From assembly GCF_018691265.1 (NCBI RefSeq), contig NW_024881313.1:5981501-6045500 (forward strand): 64,000 bases of DNA, in the 5' to 3' direction. The notes below the pieces were generated by a model. That model was not told where the DNA came from. It searched no databases and saw nothing but the letters and a program-made list of their open reading frames with translations. The DNA comes from Tyto alba (lineage: Eukaryota > Chordata > Aves > Strigiformes > Tytonidae). This document shows positions 23,251-37,300 of this stretch, one piece after another. The position numbers and the translations under genes are program-made. Numbering within the stretch: position 1 is the first letter of the stretch; each line of letters begins with the position of its first letter.

Positions 23251-26200
23251 GAGAGGAGCTTTTACACTACTTTTCCAATGTGTAATAATGTCAGTTCTGA
23301 GTTAACTCATGCCTTATTGAATTGCATTGGAGACAGTAGCATCAGCATCTCCTAGCTGTGCTGAGAGATCAGAGTGCAAGCCTTAGTAACTCAAACTGTA
23401 AGCTGGCTTCCACGGCTCAATGAGTAGTTCTGCTGTCTCTGGGCTGGTATAAATGGCTAAAACAGAATATCAGCTGGTGCTGGAATCTTGAGTATGATCT
23501 GCTGCTGCCTCTGGAAAAGATCTAAATAAGCTTTTGTTTCTATTGGCTTTCTTCTTAGCATTATGGAAGAGGTAGTTCTGAGCTTACATCAATGGTTCTA
23601 CTGCCTTATACGTAAATTGTACTGAGCTAAATGTAGTGCTAGGAATTCAGGAATCGCCAAAATTTTCCACTGCAAAAAATTTCCACTTCAGATTTATAGC
23701 CCCCCAACAGGGCAAGAGGAGTAGATCCTTTGTATATACTGCTTGAGCACTGACTAGATGAAGAAGCTCTCTCTTTTTTTTTCAGTAAGTAAAATCTATA
23801 CAGAGCACGAAATCCTGTGCTTCCATAGCTTCATTTGTTTTTATTAATCTAAAAATTGCAACAGTAAGACTTTTTAAAAAGTAAGCAAACTGATTGTTTT
23901 AAGCTAGAAATTTTTTCTTAGTATTTTGATATTTTCTACCTCTTAAGAAATAAACAGCGTATTTAAGATCTTATATTTAAAATATTACCATCTGCCTTAT
24001 GGAGACGTGTGTGGAGTCTTTGATCTTCCTATGTTTGTTTGTTACGTTCAGATAAAATATTCAAGTGTCTTGCACTAAATCAGTTGCATCCCTTTCCTGT
24101 AATTTTATACATATGGCTAGATTTGTAAAACTACTAAATCATAGGTCAGAAATTTAGCAGGAACCAAATGTAGCAGAAGACGCACTTTTGAATGAAGATT
24201 ATAGAGTTGGGCAGTATTTTGGGGTTTTTTTGGTTTTTTTTTTTGTTTGTTTGTTTTTTTTTTTTCCATCAAATCACAATGCCACAGTCATTACAGAATA
24301 ATTTGCATTCTTACCTATCTGCAACTCAAGCCTGACCCGTAATTCTTCAAGTCTGTTCTATGTGTCTGTGACTCTTTGGCAATGCAGTTCCCAAGTTATA
24401 GAGCTATATCCTGTCATCACCCCCACCCCCTTTTGTTTTTCTTACACGCCACTGTAATGACACAAAACAAACCCAAATGTTGTTGGCATGTTAAAGTGGT
24501 TTATGACTGGAACAATGTGACATGGCATGGTTAAGGAAGTCTCCTGGGGGACTAGTAGCTTAGAAGAGCTTGCACTTTACTGTGTGTTGCATTGTTCTAC
24601 AGAAAACCCATTAAAAATGGATCCATGTATCATGAAGGAAATACTATGAACGCTTCCATTGTAAACCAAACGTGTGATGTCAGATTAGATGTGTATTTGA
24701 ATTTTGCTTTCTGTTACCTTGAAGTCCCATTGTCGTAGAGGAAGATGCTTTTTCACCATTTTTCACTTTGCCCAGGAACTCTGCCTCACTATCATTTCTG
24801 TACTGTACTACCAAAGAAGTTTGCATAATTCTTTCCATTTAATATGTCTTTTAAAGACTTGACTACCATGCCAGCAGCTTACAACAAGGCGAGATTCATT
24901 TCAATATGAAGACAAAATCTGGGCTTTAATTCCAAAGGAAGTCTTAACCCTTGGGGGCTGTTTGGCTTTTCAAGGAAAGTGAGGATCTCTTCATGGCTTG
25001 TTCCCTTCCCGTGTTTTATTCTCGTATCAACTGTCAAAACTTGGCACAGAAATGTGTTGATATTTGTAATTATCCTTGCTGATGGTAATTACTATCTATA
25101 CTAAAAATAACATTTATTTAACAGCAAAAGAGGGCAGGGGAAATAAAATTTTAAAAAATCGTTTAAGAAAGGGAGCAAAATTTGTGGAGGATGCATTAAA
25201 TTTGCTCATCATCATATTTGGCAGCTACTGTGATTGCTGTCTGATCTGATTGCTGGTTTTGTATTTTCTAGGTATGGAGGGGATTTCTCCATGCTTTCTC
25301 ATATGACTTAATAGTTGATAGCATCTGAAATTAAAGGATTAGAGGCCAAAAGGCAAAGTTAAAGAATTGTAATGCATTAAAATCAGCAGGTCTTAAACAA
25401 AACTAATCTCATATTGGGTGTTTGAGTCATGACTTTTGAGAAATCAGACTGGCAGTGTCACTTTGTATCTTGCAATCTAAAATGTCTAAAATACATTTGG
25501 TTAATGACAAGAAGCACTGGGCTGAGTAGTGCCTTATATAAAATTTTCTTCAGCAAAATTCCTGTTAATGAGAAGGCAGACTTCGGAATTTTAATATAAT
25601 TTCCAGAAAAATAATGCCTGAAAATAATCCAGGGCATTTCTTAAGTACATGAAGCAAAATCATCGCACAAGTAATGGCTCCTTTTGTGTAAATCTCAGAT
25701 ACACATCTGCAAACACAGTTTAACCAGTTGTGAATGATCCTCTGACTCCATGTTTCCAACTGCAGTATAGTTGTCCCTGCTTACTTTTGTACGCAACAGT
25801 TGGGTTTAGCTGTTAAACTTCTGTCAACGGTGTATTAAGAAATGGAAGAAAAATGTCTTGATGTTACTTCTGTGTATTTCTGCATAAAAATATATTCATC
25901 ATTCACAAACCTTAATATACTCCATAGAGTTATTCTTGGTATAGTATGAAATTTTGCTAATGCTCTTCCCCAAAACTTCAGATGTGTTAATGGGTGCAAA
26001 ACTTACCTTAGCTTTCTGCAATATAACTAAGACAGCTGTTATTTTTAATAACTGATATTGAGGGACTTCGTCCCCCATTTCTACCCAGAATGGTAAAAAG
26101 GACCTATCAGGCAACTTATTGCTTTCTTTTATACACAGCAGTTATCCCCAAGATATTTAGCCCAATGGATCAGTCTTAAAATTTTCTGATGGGCACTGCC

Positions 26201-29200
26201 TGCTGTTACAGCGCTCTTTTTTGGTGACTTTATAAACATTACTTAATATGATTTTGGAGAACAGTTTGAGAAGCACTCCTCTACCACTGCCTTTCTTTGT
26301 GTATCCCTTTACAAAATAAAACATTCACTATAAACTTACATCAAGATGATGGAGCAGCTCAGGCCTCTGGGTGTTAAAACACTGGCTCAGTTTTCAAATT
26401 ACACAGGAAAGAAACAAATTCCGGGGAAATAGCATTCATAGAAACAGAAACCCACAGCTCTACTTCCAGATTTGCAGATTTGATAATTTCTGATTTTGGT
26501 GCAGTGTAAGTCTGGGATTATGAAACAGCGTAACTTGCTTAGGAGACTACTCTTGATAGCAAAAAGTGCCCTTTAGACTGAGTGGAACTGGAGTGTGCCA
26601 TTAATCAATGTATTCTGCTCTCTGAGATATGCTTTATGGGTTAGTGTGCCAGCACTGATCTACTTTTAGATGCTTTTTCAAATACAGATCCAGCAAAGTA
26701 CTTAGGGTCTTTATACGGAGCTAGGAAAAATATATGCATAGAAGGAGGAGTGAAAAGAGCCAAAATTTTGAGAAGGAAACATCCTAGAGATCTGTTCTTC
26801 TACCATCACATTTTTGAAGGACCTAAAGCAGGATTGTTGGTTTATTTAAAAACCTGGCCCCTGAAGGAGGTGGTGGTTGCAAACATGATCACCTTATTAT
26901 TTCGCAGTTTAGTGTTGAAGCCAAATCACTGTACAGAAAAGAACACAAATTCATGGGGCCAGAACATACAGCCAGGGACAGCTTTGGGCTGGCACAAAGG
27001 TCCAGTAGTGGTCTCAAAAAAAAAAAAAAAAAAAAAAAACAAACAAAAACAAACAAACAAAAACAACAACAACAACAAAAAAAAACTCACAACCAAACAA
27101 CACAACAAAAACAGCCTAACGAAAACCTTATCCCTTCCCATGCCCCTAATTTTCTCTCAGGTGTTTACAGTCCTGTATAGTTTTCTATGTGGCCCCTCAT
27201 ATCTAAAAGTCCCTATTCAGTGTCCTATTTCCTCTTTATTAAAAAGATTTCTGAAGAGTAGGAAAACAGCCCATTCTAGCAAGTTTTTAAATGACAAGTT
27301 GTGCCTAAAAGCTGTAGTTAAAGACTTTCCCCATAAACATTGTGGCCTACTTCTGCATCTTCTCCTCGACTGTGAACAGGACTTCATTCCCACTTGCACT
27401 CTGGAGTCAGACCACAGCCTGGTAAGGGTGGCACACAACAGAAGTGTACACCTACGTCTGCTCGGCATGCTCCTAATTAATGCACTTGCATCTGCTTTTG
27501 TGCAAATCTCTTCTGTTATATCACTCTAGGTGATCAACTTCGCAGAGCAGGAAACTCTCAGCACGTCTTCTTTTGTTCAATACAGCTTTTTCTTGTGTAC
27601 AACTCCTACAGAAGGGGCAAGCTGAAGAGGAGTGCAAATCTTGGCCCACAGTGCATATATAATAGAGAGAAGGATGAAATCCAGCTTCTCCACCTAACTG
27701 AATACATCTTACAAGGGCTAGAGTCAGATGGTGCTATTCAAAGGAGTAAAGTTAAAGGGTTTTTTGGGTTGAGTGTGTTTTCATTCATAGATTATGCCTA
27801 CTATAAATAAAATTCACAGTATTCGCTAACTCATCCTTTATATTTTCTAGCTACTGGTGGGTGCAACTTATTCCAGCAGCTGTGGGTTCATAAGAAACTG
27901 CACATGCTATCTGGCTTATCTGTTGAAACTTAGGAAATGCTGTAACTTATCACCAAATGTATTCTTCTACCGCTCAGTTCTTAGATATTGTTCTTGCTGC
28001 AGCTTTTGAAAGCAATAAGAGAAACTTTCCACAAAAATAGTTGCCATATGTTAAAAAAAATATTTTAAGCGGTTCGGTTTTTATATAAGTTGTGGATTTG
28101 GTGTGTTTGTTGTATAAACCAAAACTGTATTAAAGCTTATGAGAATGTTTGGGAGGTTGATCCACAAGAGGTAATGAGCTCCTTTAGCTCCGCACCTGTG
28201 AGATGGTTGGTGTCCCTGAGAATCAGGCAGTCTTGTATTTATGTTAATGGTATTTTACTAGTTCCAATATTGGAAAAACATACCACATGTATGAGGTATT
28301 AAATAGGCAAAGCTGCTAAATGCTGAATTTGTTGTTTGCTTTGATAGGGCATTAGTGATTTCAGACTGAAGAAAGGTATTGTATTTGTTAGAATTATCAC
28401 AGACTTTCAGAGTTTTGAGAGAACTTTCTGTAGTCAGGATCATCCCTGTTTTCTGCTTCACTTACTCCAAAAATTTGTAATAAAGTTGGAGCACCTTGAT
28501 GCGCAGTTTTGATTTACTTTTGTCTCTGTAACCAATTTAGTTGGATGTTAATAAATCATACTTGCCAAAAGGTCATAGAGCACCCTGACTTTTTCCCAGG
28601 GGTTGTAAGCATCTTTCTTTAAAGGTTGTTACTGACAGCTGAAATAAGTCTAGCTCCTGTAGTGATCTGTGCTTTTTACACTTGCCAAAATGGCAAGTAT
28701 GAAAGAGCTTCCATCTGCTAGAAGCCTTATTTATCACTCTTACAATCTGTCTGGTAGTTAGTTATGCAACGTTCCAGTTGTTTACCAGTTACCTGCCTGA
28801 GCTGTACAGCACTGTCGCAGGGCTATTATGCCAGACACTGGGGCAGGGAAAGGGGTAAGCTGATGGAAATCATTTATAGCTGGAAGTTGATTCTTAAAAG
28901 CAATTTTTAGTAGACAGATGTGCAGCAAAAATGTTATGCATTAGCATGAATGTAGAGACCACAAACCACGTGTTCTCTATAAAACAACTTTTAAAAACAA
29001 GGAAACATGGTATATACTGGACAAAATAAGTAACTGGAAGGAAATTTTATCAGTGTGGTGTTTTCTCCCTCAGAGGTGGTGGTTCAAGACAGCTCTGCCA
29101 GTCAGAACTCAGCTATGTCTCACGGTCCCACCATTTGTGTGCAAGATGCAATACGGATGGATTAGGATCTTGAAAAATGTGGGAGTACAGTGAGTGTAAT

Positions 29201-32200
29201 TCCTGGCCAACCTGTAATTCCTGACTGCAGTTATGCACCACTTCCCAGGCTCAGTGTGTACCAAGATTTGGTGGGAGGAAGCAGGAGGTTCCAGGAAGAG
29301 CTGGGAAAATTGGATCAATAAAGCTGTTACCATGCAAAATATCCTCAGCTGTTGTACATGGCAGAATAAGGATAGAGGCTGAAAGAAAAGCAGCTTTCAT
29401 AGTGGGCAAGAATCAGCTCCTCATTTCTGAAATCTAATCATTTTGGTCCAGTATTGGGTTAAGAACTTTGGAACTTCCTCATCATGTCAGCCGGAATCAT
29501 GTCATTGATGATTAAGTTCATAGAGATCTAATATGCTTTAACTGGTACCTGAAATAACCAGCATTCAGTTCAAGTTGCTGGGAAAATAGTGGTTTACAGC
29601 AGCAGTTACACTTTTTTCATAATTATAAAAGAGAGAGGAAGATGACAAGGGATGCTCACTGGTTCCCCAATCATGAACACCCAGGGCAGTAGGAACTTCT
29701 CTTACAGAGAAATGAATTTCTCGTGACTGCCCCTTGAGCTAATAACATGCCAAGTACCCACAGCGTGGTCAGTGCTACCCAGACAAAACCGGCTGTTCTC
29801 CCCTGCAGAAGCGTAAGGTAAACTTGGCTCAGGCAGACCCTGCATCCAATTTGTGTTTAAGCTCAGTTGTCTGTTCATTTACAGTAATCTCTATTTTAAA
29901 GCCATTTTGCTTACTGCAAAATGATTCAAACCACCATAGCGTGAGGGAAAACACTGACAGCTGAGCAAAGCTTGTTCTGCATAGTAACTGATACATCTTG
30001 GCTTATTTTTATTTTTTTTTTTTTAAATGCCTCTGTTACATTCCTTTCATCTTACAAACATTGCTCTCCATGCTCAATTTGTTGATTTTTAACTTGGACC
30101 CCCTCTAGTGCAGTGGATGTGTAAGAATTTGTAGAGTTACTCTGAGGTTTTTAAATGGAATTAAAGCTGGCCAGATACCAAATTCTGCTATATACTTGTG
30201 AATTTGTGTCTTTGCGTACTCTGTACCAAGGGGAATACTAGAAATTGCTATGTGTAAACCCTCGTTTGAGGTAAATCAACATTGCTCTACTGAGCTGAGG
30301 ATAGCTGAGGCTTAAATGAACTGAGAATTTGACTCTCTATGTTCACTGATGTATGTTTTTACAGGCTCTGGGAACAATAATCAATTCCTGGATGACAAGA
30401 TGTTGTGTACAAACATCAGCTGATGTTTCTGTCTGTAATATCACAGACTTCAGGCTTTCTGTAAGTGTTAGGGCACTGTTTTTCTTTGAGGATTTTTTGA
30501 GTTGATGTTTCACTTGCCATTTTACTAAGACCAGCTGTTAGAATTTGAAAATACGTTTTTTTTTTTTCTTAGTTAACATCGGATTTTTTACATTAGAATT
30601 TCTTTAACAGAAAATTGCTTTCCTAAATTCCAAATTTCTTTCTGTAACTTGTGTTGGGAAAAAAAAAAAAAAAAAAAGCCATGATAAAGGCTTCAGTAAA
30701 TCTAGTTTGAATTACTACAGTAGACGCCTCGAAAAATCCTTTCCTCCTTAGATTTTATGAGGATACAGCTGCAATGCCTAGATTGCTGCCTAGAGCAAGG
30801 AAGATTATGTAGATTTATCAATAGATGAGAACCTGTCTAATAGCAGAGAGAGATTTACTGTTTTGTTTACTCTTAGGTTTGTTATTTCAGCCACTGACAG
30901 ACTGAAAATGGAGCGAAGTCAAGAGATCATCCTGTTTGTATTCATTGTTTGTTACTGGCACGTCAGTCAGGGAAGCAAATCTTAGGTTTGTTATATAGCT
31001 ATATAGGGGGGTTGAATGGAAAAATCAATTTTCTTACAAAGTTCAAAACCAGCACAGCAAATTCTTAAGTCTTTTAGTGGGAGAAACTTCTACTGAGGAC
31101 TTTGCCTGGAAAAGAGCACCACAAGTTGGTCAGTTAGAACAAGCTTGAGTTCTTCTGAGTTCTCTAGTTAGCAGAGGTTGGTGAGCCCAGCCCATCCTTA
31201 ACCTGTCTCTTTTCATTTTGGAGAGATAGTACGGCTTCAGTCAAAGTTGATGGATGGTAGAGAACTCAGGGATATTATATTTTCACCTTTTGTGAATATC
31301 AGAAACTGGAAGAGATCTTGATGTGCCACATCACAAGAAAGGGCACAGTAGAAACAGTAGTATTTTATCTAGCTTCAACACTTCCTAAAGTTGATGCTTG
31401 TGTGAATCTGTTGGTCTCTATACCAACAGGAATTGTTTGTTTAAAATGATGTGGGGAAGGAGCGAGAGGAAAGAGTATATATTGTTGAAATAAGATTCTC
31501 AGTATTGAAGTGTGCAGTCACGAGGTCCTAGCCAAAAGAATGACTGCAGTTTATGCTTTCCCAGCACCGGTTGCTCATTGTTTCCTTTCATACTAACACT
31601 TCCTCTCAGGACACAGCTGGTCTTCCTTCTCTCTCAGAAATTGCATTGCTCACACCGTGGTGTGTTGGCATTGGTGAGGCCGGACAGTAACTGCGGAAGA
31701 ACCAAATAAGCCCCAGCTCGTGCTGACTGCAACCAGTTCTGTCGGAGGAGGTGCATTCCCGTCTCCCAGTCGCAAAGGGGGCAGTACTGGCAAGAAGAAA
31801 GCCATCTACCCAAGGTTACTTGTGTCGCCCGTTACGGATGCTGCTCACCGGAATCAATGCATCATTCAGACAAACAGAGGCAGTACAAGCAGCAAGGACA
31901 CCCTGTGATAGAGAAAATAGAATAAACCTTTGACTGTCAGGGGACAGGCTGGCACTTTGTTTCATACGTGAAGGTTTTTTCTGGGACAGTGAAGTCCCAG
32001 CCTGTATGTGTAACCGCAGTATAACAAGCAGCGTCAGCAACATGGAGTTGTGTGACTAGCCCTAGCCACCACCTGTACAAATTAGCAGGACACCAACTGC
32101 TGTCCCGCTCTGCTCGGAAGGACAGCTGCAGCCTTTTACACCTACCAATCTGTTTTGACCCACAGCACCCCCTTTATGGCACCTTGCTGTCTTTTTTGGG

Positions 32201-33241
32201 CAAGCCTGTCGCATAATATAAAAGTAACTCCCATGCAATTACCAGCCCACACACGGTTTTCAGCCGCTTGCCAGCCCTTGCTCCTTGTTTCAAGAACTGT
32301 GTTCTTTTCATCTTGTTCCTTTTAGTGGGGAAAACCCAGGTATGTTCTTACCCCAGTGTCTGTAAGACACTGAAAAGAAAACCCTTCGCGTGCTGAAACT
32401 AGGAGGCAGCAACAGCGAGCTGAAAAATGAAATGGCTTTAAGAGGAAACGTGAGGCCTTAGTCTTGGTAGCCAACGGGGCTGAACTATCAGCCCTGTGCA
32501 AAATGTGGTGGTTTTTTTTTTTTTTTTTTTCCCTTTTGTCCTGCCTTGCGGTGTGCACTTCCACAGCAGAAGGTGCAGACAGCCCCCGGCAGCTCCTGCT
32601 GCAGAGACCCTGCGAAGCTGCAGGAGCCCTGCCTCGCCCTGTAGCAGCAATGCAGCCGCACAGCTCCTCGCTGGCTTCTTTGCCATTTGTGGTCTTCTCC
32701 TCAGCACATCTGCTACTTTTGCGGGCCATGGACTGCTTCAAAGATCTCTAAACAAAATTCTCAATTTCTATCTTTCTGGGTACTTAAAAACTCATTTACT
32801 TTGCTCTCCTGGAGAAACCCGTTTCAGATTGCCCTGGAACAGGAATTCCAGTTGTTCGGTTCTGAAAGAGAGATTGAGCTGACAGGGAACAGATAATGAA
32901 AATGGGGGTCAAGGAGTTGCAAAACAACTGGGAAGTAAACCAAAGAAGGCACAAAAACCAAAAGGGGAGAGACAAGATTTGTTTTAAATCATAATAAAGC
33001 TAAGGCTTAGATGAAAACATGCATCTGGTGTTATTCAATGAAATATTAATGTTAGCTTCTGAACATTTGGCAAGGTTTGGCCACGGCTGTACTCCAGTTC
33101 TGTGCCAGTGTAATAGAAACACCATCCGGCCGCCTGTCTCATGAGGAACTGCAGTTCCATTCTGCAGATTCTTTGGAAAATCCTTTGCTTCCACAGTCAG
33201 ATAGTGGGTGTTTTCGAGGGCATACACTTGTGCATACACAT
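23251..33241. other. Intergenic region downstream of OSBPL3 (may contain distal 3' UTR)
   Basis: Ten kilobases of A/T-rich sequence with no supported gene. Several AATAAA hexamers (23949, 26315, 27806, 28479, 28550) may belong to a long OSBPL3 3' UTR. T/G-rich tracts lie at about 24220-24265. A moderately GC-rich patch at about 32540-32680 has no recognisable content. Confidence 0.7.
27016..27085. repeat. Poly-A followed by CAAA/CAA repeats
   Basis: 24 A residues run into (CAAA)n and (CAA)n units. This pure low-complexity block sits within a chance-open reading frame. Confidence 0.9.
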
Positions 33242-34310
33242 AGTTGTGGTTTGAGCCTGGTCGGCAGCCAACCACCATGCAGCCACTCTCTCTCCCTTCT
33301 CTTCTGGCAATGAGAAGGGACAGAGAGCCAGGCTTGGGGTTCGAGATAGGACTGGGATGGGGAAAAAATCCCCCTTTATGGGCACGAGCAAAAGGCAGGC
33401 TTGTTAGGGGAAGAAAAAAACCATACATTTATTACCGACACTAACAACACCTAACAGAGTAGGACAGTGAGAAGCACTGCCACATCTTGAGAACACCTTC
33501 CCCCCACCCCTCCCTTCTTCCCGGGCTCAGCTCTGCTCCCGATATCTCCACCTCCTCCCCCAGGGGCGCAGGGGCAGGGAATGGGGGGTGCAGTCAGGGA
33601 TGCTGCTTCTTCCTTCTTCAGTGGGGGGAGCTTCTGGAACTTGCTCCCCCTGCTCCATCATGGTCCCCCTCTCACAGGAGACAGTCCTCCACAAACTTTC
33701 CCCGACGTGAGTCCCTCCCACAGGCCGCAGCGTTCCCCACACTGCTCCGTCGTGGGTCACCAACTTCCTCCGACTGGGTTCCCTCCCACGGCTGCAGCCC
33801 TTCCCGAGCTGCTCCGGCGTGGGACTCCCCCGCATGCTGCAATCCTCCCAGCACTGAATTACAGCAGCGGGGCTGCCTTTTCCCATGAGACCCCGGCCTT
33901 CTTCGGGCACAGCACCTTGATCAATCTGGCAGAAACAACAGGCCATAAATCAGTGTCTGCTCCACCGTAGATCTCCATGGGTGGCAGGGGGGGCCGCCCT
34001 GCCGTCTCCCCACAGGATACAGGAGGGTCTCTGCTCCAGCACACCTCCCCCCTCCTTTCTTCCTCCGTTCCTCCACTGACCTTGGTGTTCATGCAGCTGC
34101 AGCAACTCCTCCTCACCAGTCCCACTGCTCCTCACCACGTCCCTTCTTAAATACGTTATCGCAGAGGCGCAGCCGATGGGCTCGGTTTCCAAACAGAAGT
34201 GGAGCTGACTTGGAGCTGGGGGAGCTTCGAGAAGCTTCTCACAGGGGGCCGCCCCGATAGCCCCCTCCCCTGCCACCAAAAAAACTCCACCACTCACTCA
34301 ACCCAGGACA
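33242..34310 (-). mobile_element. Solo LTR, long ERVL-like type with internal tandem repeats
   Basis: On the minus strand it begins TGTCCTGGGTTGAGTGAGTG and ends TCAAACCACAACT. The ends share the TGTCCTGG and AAACCAC signatures of the LTR at 59-653, but the body is GC-rich and about 1.07 kb. CACAT stands immediately before (33237-33241) and immediately after (34311-34315), an exact 5-bp target duplication. The interior (about 33650-33830) has degenerate tandem copies of a unit around CACG.CGGAGCAG...CTGCAGCC.GTGGGAGGGA on the minus strand, a pattern known from avian LTRs. No gag, pol or env sequence is attached. It lies about 5 kb upstream of the GSDME CpG island. Confidence 0.87.
33650..33830 (-). 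repeat. Degenerate tandem repeats inside the LTR
   Basis: Successive blocks carry a GGAGCAG-like core, a CTG(C/T)(A/G/C)GCC-like core and GTGGGAGGGA with roughly 45-70 nt spacing on the minus strand. Three to four imperfect copies are visible. They explain the long open frames seen here, which are not genes. Confidence 0.7.
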
Positions 34311-37300
34311 CACATCCATTCAGAGGATGCAAGAGGAATTGTGTGAACCAGAATAAACCTGGGGATCTGATCAAAAAGAAAACACTTCCTTGCGGTCAGC
34401 TTTTCTTTCTACAGGCAGCTTCAGTCACAGGCTCTTCCCCATGGATCATTTAATTCCTCTTGATTTGCCAATTTTGTCCTAAACTTTCTTAACTACCTTA
34501 AATGTGTTCTTTAGATGTGCTTTCCTTAGTTCTTCCAGTCACTGTAACTAAAGTTGTATATAAATAACAAAATCAATATGAACTGCACTAATTTTAGGAT
34601 CACATTTTTTACCGATCAGGAAATACAACAGTAGAACAAATACGAGTGGAAGTACAATTTATTAAATCAATGCATATTATGTAATCATTTGCAATCAGTT
34701 GTACCTAACTGCTCATAGTACTAGGCACTATACAATACTTTAAATAGTGCAATTATATTCTAAAGAACTCTGCCAAAGTGCTCACAGTCTGAAAGGTGTA
34801 TGTGTGCAGAGATACAAAGGGCCTCATTTTTTGGAGGCTCAGTGACGGGTATCCTCTGTTTGCAATGTTTTATAAAAAAAAAAAAAAATCATAATATTTG
34901 TTATTTTAATACAGTTCATCATTTGACTTTGTAAGTTCTATTTCAACTGGCCAAGAACCAAAGATGTAAAACAAGAAGTAAAATTTAAAAGCATAGGAAA
35001 TAAGCTTCATTTCAGATTTTATTACTGATAGAGTTTTTAGACTTTTGTAGGTTAACGTGGAATAATATGCTTTTAAAATAACTGTTTCTACATAAATGTT
35101 TGGGACTCCTACACAATATTTGATAGCCATTCCTTTTGGCTAATTTATGAGGAAGTCCTACTACTGAATAGCTTGAACAATGTAACAGCCAGATGGTTTT
35201 TGATAAAACATTAATGAGACCAGATGGTTTGTAATAAGCTATAACGGAAAAAGACTTTTGAGACATGCGAGAAACATTATCTATTCCTAAGTCTTCATTT
35301 ATTGTTATTGTAAAAGAAATAAAGTTCTGTGGCAACCACCTAATCTACAATTTAAAGTTAGAAGCAATTAGTTCATGCAGCTTCATGCAAATTGTCCTCT
35401 GGATTATCATTGGACACATCACTAGATGACTCCTTAGGTAACCACAATCTATTAGACGTGATCCTAGCCTACCCTTTCTGGAAAATTTCTTAAAATCATG
35501 GGAAAATCGTAAAATAATCACCAGGTTTTCATAGGTACATCTTTAGAAAGTTACAGCTCCCCTGAAACACTGTCACCGCAAGGGCTAAGACAGCTTTTAC
35601 AGTGACAGCGGGGGAGCCCTGTGCCACAACACACGTGCTACTGGAAGGTGGATGTGCCACCACTCCCTGCCAACATCAACGCTCAGGGCACCAGGATCCG
35701 AGTGAGTTACAGCAAACAAGCTCCGCTGAGTTCTGCTGAACACATCTGCCTCCTCCTGCACCTCCCTGGGGCGCTCGCCAGTTGTCCTTCCAAGGGACTG
35801 AGAGATCCAGAAGTGAAACCTTTTTTTCCTTATATTGGTCCCTAAAGGTCTCGGAGATGAACCTGACAATAAAAGACAGCGTCTAAATAGCGGCCAAACT
35901 CATCTCACAAGCAAAGTCTTCGGATGGTTAAAGATGTCACCTTCCCCTCGCCACTGTCAAGAGCCAAATGGACAGCGGCTCACATAAACGGGTTGGGAAA
36001 CGCAGCAGAATGGCTTTTTGGCTGCTTTCAACTCGCACAGTCCCTCCTGCCTTGCTGGACCCTCCCACTGGTGTCCCCTCAGCCCACCCGCAGTGACTGG
36101 CTGGTGGCTAAGCCTGCCACTAGCCGCTGGCACCGCGGCAGGGCTGATGGCAGCCGGGCCAGCGGGGGAGCGACAAAGCTGTTGTTTGCAACAGGAAATG
36201 TTTCGGAGAACTGAATGGTATAGGGGAAAACTCCAGAGCATCCCGCCAAAACAGGAGATGAATTTTAATGTGAAATACAAATGAGGCTGGTTAGTTCATT
36301 TGAAAGAAAAAAAAGAAACAAACAAAACATGCAGTTCAGATCTTTTATTCTCGAAAAAGGAAACTGGGGGGACAGGGGGAGGAGGGGAAGAAGTTAATTC
36401 TTTTGCCGGTGATTTAGCTTAAGTTGCTGGACACCTCTAAAAAGATTTGCTACCCCAAGTGTCCTTCTTTTCTAAATAGAAGCCCAAAGTAATTTCACAC
36501 TTTCTTCCCATTTCCTCTACAGAACTGAAGCCAGGAGACCCTTCTCCAGCCAGTGTGAGGGTTTAAAAAAAGCCTAGCACGCAGCAACAGAGCGCTCTGG
36601 ACAACCTCCTGACACGTCAGTATACAGGCTGAATTTCAGTGAGTGCTCTCTAGCCAGGCTGGATGCAGCCTGAAACAACTCATTGATGGCTACAAGGCAC
36701 TAAATACCATTAGTACTGCTGTTAATACTGAATCTATGAAAGCATTTAGAAAAGTTTTTAAGATAGAGACAAAAAAAAAAAAAAAGCCATTTAAGAAATT
36801 CCCCTTTGCAGCCAATTTTGGACTTAGTCCTAATGTCAATGATTTAAAAAAAAAAAAAAAAAAAAAAAGGCCAGATTATGCCATCATACAAAAAACAAAC
36901 AAACCAACCCAGCACTAACGCCAAGCGCTTATAGGATGCAAAGACCTTTTCTGTACCTGGCAGGAATAACCATTCTGCAATGCTGACATCTTGTGGTGGC
37001 CTGCTCAATAGTTTCTTAATATCACACCTGAGCGCACAGAGGTGTTCAAAGAGCATACAACTACTGTGTTGGGGTTTTTTTTCCTCTCAGACTACTATCT
37101 TTTGTGTTATTACTCGCTTGTTATGTGCCTTACTCATTTTTTTAGGTTGCGGCTGTGAAGTTCTCACGTTGATTGTCTCGTTCATCTGAGGTAGCCAGAT
37201 CTTGTCCCATACCAAAAGCAGTTTGTCCCAGCGGCAAAAGTTTCTGGTTTTCTCCTTCTGCTCTCTCTGCAAGAGGATCTTCTCGTGCAGGAGTAATGCA

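Noticed and set aside
26750..27529. 259-codon open frame downstream of OSBPL3
   Set aside because: It runs through a poly-A/CAA repeat giving Lys/Asn/Gln runs. Its flanks resemble no protein I know and it lies in likely 3' UTR or intergenic sequence.
32322..32751. Overlapping open frames in a GC-moderate patch next to a poly-T run
   Set aside because: There is no recognisable protein on either strand and homopolymer-derived Lys or Phe runs are included.
33527..33970. Open frames of 129-139 codons on both strands
   Set aside because: They fall inside the GC-rich tandem-repeat part of the LTR and have no retroviral or host protein similarity that I recognise.
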